Origin: Epiperipatus broadwayi
Lineage: Eukaryota; Onychophora; Udeonychophora; Euonychophora; Peripatidae
Assembly (NCBI GenBank): GCA_028023455.1
Contig: JAQFVV010013340.1
Span: forward strand, 87,849 to 151,848
Reading direction: 5' to 3'
DNA length: 64,000 bases
In this document: positions 55,001 to 64,000 of the stretch, in pieces
Layout of the letters: each line of letters opens with the position of its first letter
Position numbering within the stretch: the first letter of the stretch is position 1
Made by a program: the position numbers and the translations under genes
Notes under the pieces: model-generated
Seen by the model: only the letters and a program-made list of their open reading frames with translations
Told to the model about the DNA's origin: nothing
Database searches by the model: none

Positions 55001-55252
55001 AGAAAATTTAAATATTAAATAGTTTAAATGTGTGTATTACCTTTCTATCAACACACAAACAAATAAAGCATATAATTGTTGTCCCACTCTTTCTCTGTTT
55101 AAAGCTTTTAGAATTGGACCTTGTAGGGTTTAAACTTGGATGCCCTACAGCTTCTTTTATGGTTATATAAAATTGTGATGATGATTTTTGGTTTACCTTT
55201 TCTACATGCACATTACTATAAATTTATCTAGTGACTAAATTGTAATGGCACA
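52009..55252 (-). repeat. 3' LTR of element 2 (left copy)
   Basis: 3244 bp, nearly identical to 58837-62131. The main difference is near the left end: about 50 bases present at 58850-58970 are absent or different at 52020-52090. It contains a tRNA-like segment (52239-52332), a GAT/AAT trinucleotide run (about 52665-52700) and a 102-codon plus frame (53616-53924). That frame is repeated in the other LTR with one residue change and shows no known domain. The surrounding AT-rich sequence shows no further coding signal. Confidence 0.92.
52239..52332 (+). other. tRNA-like structured segment inside the left LTR
   Basis: The plus strand (antisense to the element) reads TGGTCTAGCAG at 52239-52249, an exact fit to the A-box TRGYNNARNNG, and GGTTTGAATCC at 52311-52321, one base from the B-box, followed at once by TTTTT. 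Between and around them are three perfect hairpins: CTAGATT/AATCTAG (52257-52275) and GGTTAT/ATAACC (52280-52296), both with loop ATCTG, and GTACC/GGTAC (52305-52332) enclosing GGG-TTTGAAT-CCC. The A-to-B distance is longer than in a normal tRNA and no acceptor stem was found, so it is a tRNA-like or SINE-head relic, not a tRNA gene. Confidence 0.55.
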
Positions 55253-55253
55253 A

Positions 55254-55267
55254 CTTTCTCCCCCTTC
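55254..55267 (-). other. Polypurine tract of element 2
   Basis: The minus strand reads GAAGGGGGAGAAAG immediately before the TGTGCC start of the left LTR, one base between them. This is the expected plus-strand primer position and confirms minus orientation. Confidence 0.88.
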
Positions 55268-55442
55268 GGATAAAATCATCAGCACTTTTGTTTTAACTAT
55301 ATTTTTAAAAAAAAATCCTAACTAATAAATACACTAATAATAATAAACACTTATAATATATATATAAAAAAAAATTAACTACTGGTAAATATATTTTTCA
55401 TTAGAAAACCTAAAAATAATTTATTTGGAGATCTTTGCCAGG

Positions 55443-57617
55443 CTATTCTGCTGAAGTATAAGGGATCAAACTCCTAGCATTATAGGTCCCCTTATTCCCA
55501 TCAAGAGCAGCAAGCATAAAGGCATTCTCTCCTATTTTTTTAGTAATTTGGAATGGCTTTTTTTTTTTTTTCAACCATATTGTGGTCTGCATAAAAATGC
55601 ACCTGTACATCCAGTCCCTTTTTAATATTTCCATTTTTCATCTTGACTGGATATTTATAAAACATATCCGGAGGATTTATTTTATATAACCTCCTATTAC
55701 AAACTCCATTTAGAAATATGGACTCTTGGTACCATATGTAATATGCCTTGAAGTTTTTCAGAGAGATTGACTCTCTATACCATACATACTTTATTTTTAA
55801 ACTTTCCAGAAAGATTGACTCTCTGTACCATATATAATTCATCCTTAAATCTTCCAGAGAGATTGATTCTCTGGGCCATGTATAATTTATTTTTAAACTC
55901 TCTAAAAAGGTTGACTCTTTGTACCATATATAAGGTATCTCCAATCTATTTAAGAAGACAGATTTTTGAAACCACACATGCTGGTTTGTTACTAGATTGA
56001 GAACTACAGACTGTTGAAACTTTTGCTCTCTTTCTAAAATAACTGGTTTCATCTCCCTTATTGCCTCTCTTAAATCAATCATCTTATCGGATGCATGAAG
56101 TTTTTCCTCCAACTCTCTTTTCCCTTCTTTTCACTTCATGATCTATCCCAATCTGCTCTTTGGTCATCATCTCATTTACTTTCTTTACTGGGAGATTTGG
56201 TATTATGGCTAATATCGGCCTTTCTACTTCTTTTTCACCGTGTGGATTGTTAACTAAAGTAGGCATCCTTTTCTCTGACTGACTCTGTTCTGAGCTATCC
56301 CTACAGTCATCTAGACTGATGCTAACATCATTTTGCCTTGAATTTGGGTTTGACTGATCCTGCAGCCCTACATTAATATGATCTTTTAATTCCCTTATTT
56401 TCTGGTAGAGATCATCCATCTTGGGGTTGATGTATTCCACAACATAGGCCTTCTGGTTCTCCTCAACCTTTTCCAACATAACACCCAATTCATGTTGATT
56501 CATTCTGGGTCCCTCTTCTAAAGAACTTGACTTGTCCCTTTTTACTATCTCCTCCCTAAAGCTATCCATTTGTTTCCCCAATTCTTTCCTAAGATTTTGG
56601 TCAATTTGTACACACTCATTGGCCATGCTTCCCTTAACTTCTCGTATTTCCTTTTCTAAGCCACTAAACTTATTTTTCATAGTGAGGGTTTGATCTACAC
56701 AGCCCAAAGTGGCTTCCTTATATGAGTCCACTTTGGCTACCACCTCCTCTAATCTAATATGAATTCCTGCAGAAGTTATTTCGGCATTCTTTTCTATGCA
56801 TTCTGATATGGATTGGGAGACCAAACCATGGACCTCATTCCTAACTAACTCAATTTCTCTCTTATTTTCTTCGATAGACTGCTCCACTTGAGCCTTTAAT
56901 GACTGTAGTCCCTGACAGCCCTCCTGTTTGGTGACTTCCATAGACCTACACACTCCTTCTATCCTCTCCTCTAATGACACAAACCTATTTTTACACTCTA
57001 TATTGGACCCTTCTATCCTAGTTTCCAAAGCGATGATCATTTGGTTGTTATTGTCAATAGAGTTCTCTAGATTTACCCTTAAACCTTCTATACTTTTCTC
57101 CATAGATTGACCTATCTTTTGTTCTAGATTTTCCATCCTTTGCTTACTATCTTCTCTTAGACTCTCTATAAGATATTATGTGCTTACTATCTTCTCTTAG
57201 ACTCTCTATGCTTATTATACTGTGCTTACTATCTTCTCTTAGACTTTCTATATTTTGCTTACTATCTTTTCTTAGACTTTCTATATTTTTCTCCATCTTT
57301 TGTTCTAGATTTACCATATTTTGCTTACTATCTTCTCTCATACTTCTGAGCATCTGCATTATCATGTCCATGTCTGATGGTGCCATCTTTGCTATCTGAG
57401 CCTGGCCCACTTCTGACTCCTCATCTACTTCCACACTTGAGGCCATATTATTGCTACTAACATTAAAGGCATCTTCCTCTACTTCCTCTCTTTCCTCTTG
57501 TGTTTTTAAGAAAACCTCCCCATCCTCTTCTTCAGTATGAAAACGATCACTGATTCCTGGTATTGGGGCACCTTCCTCTTCCATAACCTCTTCCATACTA
57601 TAATTTAGTTCACTCAT
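55443..57617 (-). pseudogene. Gag-like coiled coil / 16-residue repeats / integrase tail, frameshifted
   Basis: Four minus-strand open segments follow each other head to tail: 57617-57147, 57136-56084, 56112-55540, 55634-55443. Near each junction (about 57140, 56105 and a T14 run at 55558-55571) the frame changes while the sense continues, so one ancestral frame of roughly 700 codons is likely. Order: acidic N-terminus (MSELNYSMEE...); Met-rich stretch with IESLREDSKQ repeats; long coiled coil (about 57300-56400); charged linker; repeats of about 16 residues with pattern L..L...Y.WYRES (about 56010-55720); then VHFYADHNM and FQITKKIGENAFML, ending RSLIPY. The end matches the C-terminal GPY/F module of Ty3/gypsy integrases. 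Protease, RT, RNase H and the integrase core are absent. The role is inferred from position. Confidence 0.75.
55700..56010 (-). repeat. 48-bp coding minisatellite (16-residue repeats)
   Basis: About six tandem units of 48 bases; on the plus strand each carries GATTGACTCTCTGTACCATA or a variant. All units are in frame, giving residues such as FLESLKINYTWPRESI. Units differ at third positions and at several residues, so the array is older than a fresh slippage event. Tyr/Trp and Arg-Glu-Ser are the most constant residues. Confidence 0.85.
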
Positions 57618-58816
57618 GTTATAAAACTATATATATCCCATCTGTACTTCCCTGACCATCAAAAATCCACACATCTTCTCCCTGTCTGACACCTATTCTG
57701 ACCAACTGACTGATTTGATTTTCACCTTATTATGCATTTACAAATACAACAAAAAAAAAATTTTTAATATCCTTATTTAATGAACTACACAACAATAATC
57801 TATATAGTGCATGTCTGTCTGTAATAGCCCAAATTATACATTCATCCATTCTCCCAGAAATCCGACAGATATTGACAGTCCACAGAATGACTAGCAGTTC
57901 ACAATCTTGAGATAAATAAAAGAATTCAGTCACAGCACTATAATCACACAATGCATCACGAGCACTCAGAAGATCATCCCAATTCGATCACTATTAACTA
58001 CCACAACCCTTGATTGAATGAAGCAAACTCTGTTGCAATAAAAGATGTATTAAGTCTTAGGGGCTAAAATAGATAAACTATGCCTTGCTCTCTCTCTTGG
58101 AGTCTTATGTGGCAAGTATCAAGGAATGCCCTGCTTATTATAGACTACAAAAACGAAACCTTGCTCTCTCTCTCTTGGAGACTTATAGGCTGATATCATG
58201 GCAGGACTACTGTTAACTGCTTTATGATAAAATAAAGATAACATATAAATTGGGTTGGAGCAGTGAATGGGTTTGATCATTCATAAGTTACACGAAATAC
58301 ATAGCATTCTCAAGGCAATGACAAAACTCTCCACTCATCATCAAAACTGCAATCTAACCAACCAAACTCCAACGATCAACCATCCAATCAAACCTCTAAA
58401 ATCATAGACTTTTTACAAAATGAACTCCCCAAACACACATGAGACTACTATTCCATAATTCATCACTATTACTATGCCTATCCTATCTGGCAATAAATTA
58501 TTTTAATGTTCCACAAAAAAAAATCTATTATTTATTTCACCTTTGTCTTAAGTTGTGATATTCATCTCTATTTTCAAAATTGATAAAACAAAACTAAGCT
58601 GTTTTGGCTGTACCCATTTTATCATCATCAATGAAAAATTAAATCATATTAAACATCATCACCTAAAATAAGACTGTTTGGCCAAGAAAATTTTGTAAGA
58701 CAAAAAAAAATTTTTACTGAAAAAAAAAATTTTACTAAAAAAAATTTCTCTATTTTTAACCACACATCTCCCATCATTCTATAGACTCTCTTTTTCAGGT
58801 ATATGGTAAAATATCA
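57618..58816 (-). other. Untranslated leader of element 2
   Basis: About 1.2 kb between the primer-binding site and the gag-like start on the minus strand. It includes two similar segments (about 58078-58112 and 58148-58188) with CTTGCTCTCTCTCTTGGAG, plus poly-A/T runs near 58690-58750. A minus frame at 57730-57951 has no motif. The leader would hold any packaging signal; none is identified. Confidence 0.6.
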
Positions 58817-58835
58817 GGCCCCAGTTGGGTGTCCA
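58817..58835 (-). other. Primer-binding site of element 2
   Basis: The minus strand reads TGGACACCCAACTGGGGCC, one base after the GTTACA end of the 5' LTR. It starts with TGG, complementary to the CCA end of a tRNA, and the core CCCAAC.TGGGGCC resembles tRNA-Lys-type primer sites. It also matches the core of the candidate in element 1. The exact tRNA was not determined. Confidence 0.85.
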
Positions 58836-58836
58836 T

Positions 58837-61800
58837 TGTAACATAATTAAATGAATCAAAAAAAAAGATATTACCATACCTGAGTAGTCCATAGAATGAT
58901 CATAAGTATTAGAGTCAAAGTAATCTACCTATCAAGAATTATGAAGCAATTATGAGCAAATTATTAATAACTCAGTGTTATATGGAAATCACGTGAAGTG
59001 AGTACACTAGTAATTCAATAAAATATAACTCAGGTATACAGGCAGTAGGTTTTATCCACTTTCATTTCTTGGTTTGATGTTAAGTGCATGTTTAAACAAA
59101 TACTAAGTGAATATGGTCTAGCAGGGCGCCACTAGATTATCTGAATCTAGACACGGTTATATCTGATAACCTTTCACATGTACCGGGTTTGAATCCCTTT
59201 TTGGTACTTTATTTCTAATAAAAATGAGAGATTTTGCTTTTTGAGCCATATCACTAGAAGCACTAATAGTTAGGTAAAAGTAAAACATCTTTAAACCACA
59301 GTGGAGTTCATTGAACATAAATCATTTCTCAGATCTTAACATAACAAATGTGTTTCAATATTTTTATAAGTTCACTAGCTCAGATTATATATAACTAATT
59401 TAGGATGGCAATTCACTCATCCTTGCATGAAATAGATGATGGGATGTGGTTATAATAATACTAAGAAATCACTAAATATTATAAAATCAATATTTATTTA
59501 TGGCCTTTAAACAGTTAAACAGCTCATTAATTAAAACGTTGATGACGATGATGATGATGATAATAATAACAATAATGACAAGGGTTTCAACTACAGCTCT
59601 AGGACTAAGCCTAAACATAAAACTAAATTTTATAAAGAAATTCATAATTATTGCTTAATTTTAGCATATTTACTTATATCTTAAATAACTAATATTCAAC
59701 CATTGATGATGATGAATAATCACACTTAACCAAGACTACACTTAATGAAATATATACGCCTCGTTTAATAAAACAAACTAATATTTATTACTACATTTCT
59801 AACATATACATAAAAATTTCTAGATAAATATGAAAATTGACATGAATAATAATAATAATAATTGATTATATAACAATCCTCAGATTAATTTTAAGTTCTT
59901 CCCCCTTTCCCTTCAAATGTATTTTGTATTAAGTTGGACGTCACATTGACCATGATTTTCACTCCATGAGAAAAGTATTTAAAAAAAAATATTATCTGCT
60001 CATTGGCACACATACTTTAAAAATCCAACATGTAAATAGAATGTAAAAAAAAATGTTAGTAAAATTGAAAGAGCAAGTTTTAGAAAAGAGTTTTAAATTA
60101 TTTTCTCCCCCTCCCTTCCAAGCGCTGAAATCTATACTGAACTTGAAACAAAATAATCTAATATTCTAATACTACTCATTATTTCACATTCACTCCCAAT
60201 TATACACATATAAAAATATTATTATGTATGTGCGTGTTTTATCCCATAATAACAAAATATTATTAAAAACCAAAATAATAATAATATATCAGTTAAAACT
60301 AAAATCATAACACCATAAAAAAAAATTGTTTTACACATTAATATTGTAAAATTAATAAACAAATAATTTTCATACATTCAAGGTCATTTATGAAGCTCAA
60401 AGTTATTTTTAGTAAGACATTCTTGTTTTTAATTGATCTGAATAGTCTTTAAAAGTTCTTTAAATAAAATATACCACTTTATTGCTAAAATGTTTATTAA
60501 GACTGATATCATAAAGAAAATAGATATAAAAAGTCATATTACCGATCTTTTGTTTGTGGCGAATTTCCAAGGGTTCAAACTTGTCTTGTATAATGTTTAT
60601 ATTTCTGCAGCTACCATTTCCGTTTTATGTGGGAACAATCTCTTTCTTGAGGTGTATAACTATTTGATGATGATGACTCTATTGAGGTTATTTGCTTTAG
60701 TGGACAATTTGGAAATCATTATATTAATTTTTCTTCTCTTCCTGTCAAGCATGTGGATGAAATACAGCAGTTGTTTTCCCATTTATAAATTTTCTTGAGT
60801 TTAAAATCAGTTGTTGTAACAATTAATTGGACTTGATGATTAATATTTATCAGTAGATTAATTCATCTTCTTTGAATGCAGGTGAATGCTTTCTTCCTTC
60901 TATTAAAAACATCTTATTTATCTGGTCAGTTGAAAGGTGTAGAATATTATTTTAGACACATCTTTTCTTTCCTATGTGATGTGCAGCTTCCCCAGATGGT
61001 CCGGAACCGATGGGACATACATATAATTTTTCTAGCCAGCCATTTCTTATATTTTCAGCATTCAATTTGATAGTTTAATAATCTGAATCAATCACAATAA
61101 TCTTAATAATAATTCAAGACAGCTTTTTATATCCAATTTTTAGCTAACTTAACCAATCAGAGATAGCATCACTTGCTATTTTTGGACAAATTTGTTTTAA
61201 TTAGATCTCTAATTTATTTTCAACTATATTATTTTTCAACTGAAAAGTTTAATCCTTTTTCCAGACACTTTTGTTTAAAAAAAAAATAGACTCAATCCTT
61301 ATTTCCTTTCTTTTCTTTTTTTTCTTTCTTTTTAACATCCAGGTAACACTTCAAATCTTTGAGCTTCCTTCTTTAGATCTTGAGATAAGACAATTTCAAA
61401 ATTTAGAGCTCTGACCCATTATAAGCTTCCAAAGTGAAAAACAATTATTTACAAAAAAAAATTGCTACAAAGATCGATATCTGATTAAACAGATTTCCTC
61501 TTTTAACAAAAAAAATTGTACAAAAAAAATAATTTGACAGATTTAATACTTCCTTTTCTTTCAATATTTAGGAAATGTAAATTTTTGTATGTAATGTACA
61601 CACATCCTTCATTCTTTCAAATCATTCATAAACTAACCTTAAATAATATGATTGCTAGCTTAGTAATTATAACCCAATTATTTAATTAAATCTGTAACTT
61701 TTAAATCCCACTTATAATTAAAGAAAAGCAAAATAAAAGTATAGAATAAAATATTAGAATTGATCAAGCATAGGTTAGTTTTAAAGAAAGTTAAAATGTT

Positions 61801-62131
61801 TAATATTTGAAATATAAAACAATTAAATAATTTACACATACATTGCCTATATGTATGCATTATAACTTTGCTTTTTAACAGAAAATTTAAATATTAAATA
61901 GTTTAAATGTGTGTATTACCTTTCTATCAACACACAAACAAGTAAAGCATGTAATTGTTGACCCATTCTTTCTCTGTTTAAAGCTTTTAGAACTGGACCT
62001 TGTAGGGTTTAAACTTGGATGCCCTACAGCTTCTTTTATGGTTATATAAAATTGTGATGATGATTTTTGGTTTACCTTTTCTACATGCACATTACTATAA
62101 ATTTATCTAGTGACTAAATTGTAATGGCACA
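58837..62131 (-). repeat. 5' LTR of element 2 (right copy)
   Basis: 3295 bp, nearly identical to 52009-55252, so the promoter (U3) would start near 62131 on the minus strand. No convincing TATA box could be singled out in such AT-rich DNA. The sequence holds the second tRNA-like segment (59114-59207) and the second copy of the 102-codon plus frame (60490-60798). It is followed by (TA)n at 62132-62152. Confidence 0.92.
59114..59207 (+). other. tRNA-like structured segment inside the right LTR
   Basis: Identical in sequence to 52239-52332: A-box 59114-59124, B-box-like GGTTTGAATCC 59186-59196, TTTTT following, and the same three hairpins at about 59132-59150, 59155-59171 and 59180-59207. Identity here follows from LTR homogeneity and is not separate evidence of function. 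Confidence 0.55.
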
Positions 62132-62152
62132 ATATATATATATATATATATA
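62132..62152. repeat. (TA)n tract, right flank of element 2
   Basis: TA dinucleotides begin directly after the LTR end ...GGCACA. They mirror the TA tract at about 51995-52008 on the other side. Confidence 0.9.
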
Positions 62153-64000
62153 TTACTTCATAAATATTATATGTTTTCAGCAAAAAATATTTAATGGTTA
62201 TTAAACAAGTATTGTTCATTCACCATAATCATTAAACTATTCAACATTGTAGCTTACAAACAACCATTTATGTTGAAGTGAAGTTAAGCCAATCATGTGC
62301 ATAAATACATGTTCAAGATAGCTAGTAATTTCAGTATTTTTATATATTATTAAAGTGTGTTTAATTAGTACATATTTCTCTATTGCATTTTTAGTAGTGG
62401 TTTTATTTGCATGGATGATTGATTTAACTCCATGGTAAGGAAAATGGTTTATTACTTGAAGTATGAACCTTGCTAAAAAGACTGTTAACTTATATAAAGA
62501 AAAAGAAAAAAAAGAGCAAATGTACTAGTTAGTTATATAAATGTTTAAAAAAGTGTATAATAAATGAAATATTGATTAAGTAGTAATACTATTTTTTTTA
62601 TATTTTGAAACACTGTAAAGTGTTGAAAATTGAATAAATAATTTGTCTAATAAAATGGATGGATTTAATTGATTTCAGCTTCTAAAATATAATACACCTT
62701 TACCCCACTTAGTGATTGGCTACTTAACGATATTTCACAATAGCGATCATCATCAATTTGTACCCACTACTTTAATTTACAATGGATTATTCACTATAAT
62801 GATTGGGAAAAAAATTTTTGGCAGCCATCTTGCTTTTTGCGTCATTGACGACATCAGAGAATAGATATTTTAAATTCATTTTACCCAAAAGCAAACGTAT
62901 ATTACTGTAATTGTATAGCACATACAATATTTTATTCATAAAACACAATGTTAGTGCTGCATTCAGTATTTTGAATATAGAATGCATAAACTTAAAATAT
63001 ATATAAATACTGAATTTATAATACTATATACATATAAGTGTTGAAAGTCTTTAGAAAAATTAAATTTTATTTAAATATAATGTACAGTACTTGGATTATT
63101 TAAATAAAGTTTAATTTGTCTACACAGTCAAAACTTATATTAGATGATGAAAACAGTACAACTAAAATATCATCATCACAAACTTTCAAGAAAACACTAA
63201 ATACTAATATTAAATTGCATGTATGTGATCCTTAATTACATAGATCCAAGTGGTTTCAAATCAAAAGAAAAACATTTTTAAAAAAAAAGTTTAAAAAGAA
63301 AAACTTATCGCATTTAAAATAAGTTTTAATAAATAATCTTTCTACCCAAACGGGAAGGGGGGGATTATTACATTACTAAAAATATACAGTAAAAAAAATA
63401 AACTTAGCGTATGTTTTAAAAAATTAAAAAAGGTAGATGTTTTTTTTTTTTAAATAAGTTGATTTTTTTTTTTTTCTAAAGTTGACTGATTTACGATACA
63501 CATTAAGCCTTTTGTTACTCTGGAGTACAATAATGAGTCTTTATGTTTAATTAAATAATTTATAATTAAACATTGTTTTTTAATTTGCATAATTTTACAT
63601 AAGTAATAAACATAAATGTACAGTAATATGTACTGCAATACAAATCTTACAAAAATGTACTTCAGTATGGATTTTTTTTTCATTATGATGAAAAACTTCT
63701 GTGGAAGAATATAAAAACTCTTAAATTCAAATTTAGTTTCGTTTTCTTTTTTTTTTTTTTGATGTACTGTACTTTTTAAACAATGAAAATATGCATTTTT
63801 TTTCTATTGATATAAAACTTTTCTTTTTAGATACCGTATTTAGTCAGCATTGTCATGAAAAAATCAAGAAAATCTTTCAGCTTGGAAACCAATGTGGATA
63901 ATTTACATCGACTGGAACCGACCAGTTTTTTTTTCCATAGACCTCCATTATAAATATGTATTTTGTATACAATATTCTTGTTAATGATGAGTTTTGGAGG
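62153..64000. other. AT-rich sequence with homopolymer tracts, no gene seen
   Basis: Contains a segment at 62690-62840 of more mixed composition (CCCCACTTAGTGATTGGC, GGCAGCCATCTTGC) that may be a transposon end, poly-A/T runs and a G7 tract at 63357. Minus frames at 62787-62987 and 63450-63683 have no motif. Confidence 0.45.

Larger units (their letters stand above)
52009..62131 (-). mobile_element. LTR retrotransposon element 2, about 10.1 kb, LARD-like, Ty3/gypsy-derived
   Basis: Two near-identical direct repeats (52009-55252 and 58837-62131) bound a 3.58-kb internal region. On the minus strand each LTR runs TGTGCC...GTTACA. A 19-base primer-binding site follows the right (5') LTR by one base, and a polypurine tract abuts the left (3') LTR. 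All coding sequence is on the minus strand between them. It encodes a gag-like coiled-coil protein, 16-residue repeats and an integrase C-terminal tail, with no protease, reverse transcriptase, RNase H or catalytic integrase core. Very long LTRs plus missing pol fit the 'large retrotransposon derivative' type. Both outer flanks are (TA)n, so the insertion lies in a TA microsatellite. LTR similarity looks close to 99% outside one indel block, implying a recent insertion. Confidence 0.92.

Noticed and set aside
54799-55211. Minus frames of 60-67 codons repeated at 61678-62090
   Set aside because: Both copies lie in the LTR start region (U3) of element 2 and carry no motif. The second differs at several residues without sign of constraint.
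62690-62840. Transposon terminus of Tigger/pogo type
   Set aside because: Only a vague compositional resemblance; no matching inverted terminus or TA duplication was found within the window.

Overview
The window is AT-rich eukaryotic DNA dominated by repeats. There are long TA, CA/TA and TAA microsatellites, two complete LTR-retrotransposon-type elements, two Penelope-like (PLE) fragments, remnants of at least two LINE lineages, one hAT-type DNA transposon with a clean target-site duplication, tRNA-derived SINEs, and several palindromic or foldback repeat clusters. The mix of TA/CA microsatellites, GIY-YIG-bearing PLEs, CR1/RTE-like LINEs and tRNA-SINEs fits a metazoan, and a mollusc such as an octopus or other coleoid cephalopod is my best guess (inference only). 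I recognise no host protein-coding gene, rRNA or functional tRNA gene and no CRISPR array. The sequence looks intergenic or deep-intronic, so most open frames are transposon pieces or chance frames, including frames through microsatellites.

Layout. 445-6494: a plus-strand LTR element (LTRs of about 1.74 kb) flanked by (TA)n on both sides, with one intact 221-residue coiled-coil/basic frame and no recognisable pol. 6535-7204: a PLE remnant with a GIY-YIG endonuclease fragment between about 105-bp inverted repeats; each repeat carries a degenerate hammerhead-like motif. 9.3-10.6 kb: minus-strand LINE linker and an unrecognised decayed frame. 12.5, 14.8 and 39.4 kb: three minus-strand tRNA-derived SINEs, two with target-site duplications. 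20.3-21.5 kb: decayed CR1/RTE-like LINE reverse transcriptase, minus strand. 22376-24665: hAT-type element with an 8-bp duplication. 30.2-31.3 kb (plus) and 46.6-48.3 kb (minus): two copies of a different LINE family ending in a Cys/His zinc module. 33.4-34.7 kb, 44.3-45.6 kb and 49.4-50.1 kb: three foldback repeat clusters. 36-37.5 kb: decayed minus-strand coiled-coil frame. 40.2-41.1 kb: hairpin, MITE-like element and a possible HTH transposase remnant. 42.4-43.2 kb: second PLE.

52009-62131: the most striking object, a minus-strand LTR element of about 10.1 kb. It has 3.2-3.3 kb LTRs, a primer-binding site one base inside the 5' LTR and a polypurine tract against the 3' LTR. Its single coding region joins an acidic/coiled-coil gag-like part, a block of 16-residue repeats and the tail of a Ty3/gypsy-type integrase, with no protease, reverse transcriptase, RNase H or integrase catalytic core seen. 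It looks like a non-autonomous (LARD-like) derivative. Each LTR also holds, antisense to the element, a tRNA-like segment with A-box, B-box and three hairpins.

The parts do not form a pathway. They are a record of successive insertions: both LTR elements sit in TA microsatellites, PLEs and LINEs are broken by stops and frameshifts, and non-autonomous elements (SINEs, MITE-like, LARD-like) outnumber autonomous ones. All positions and similarities were judged by eye without alignment software.
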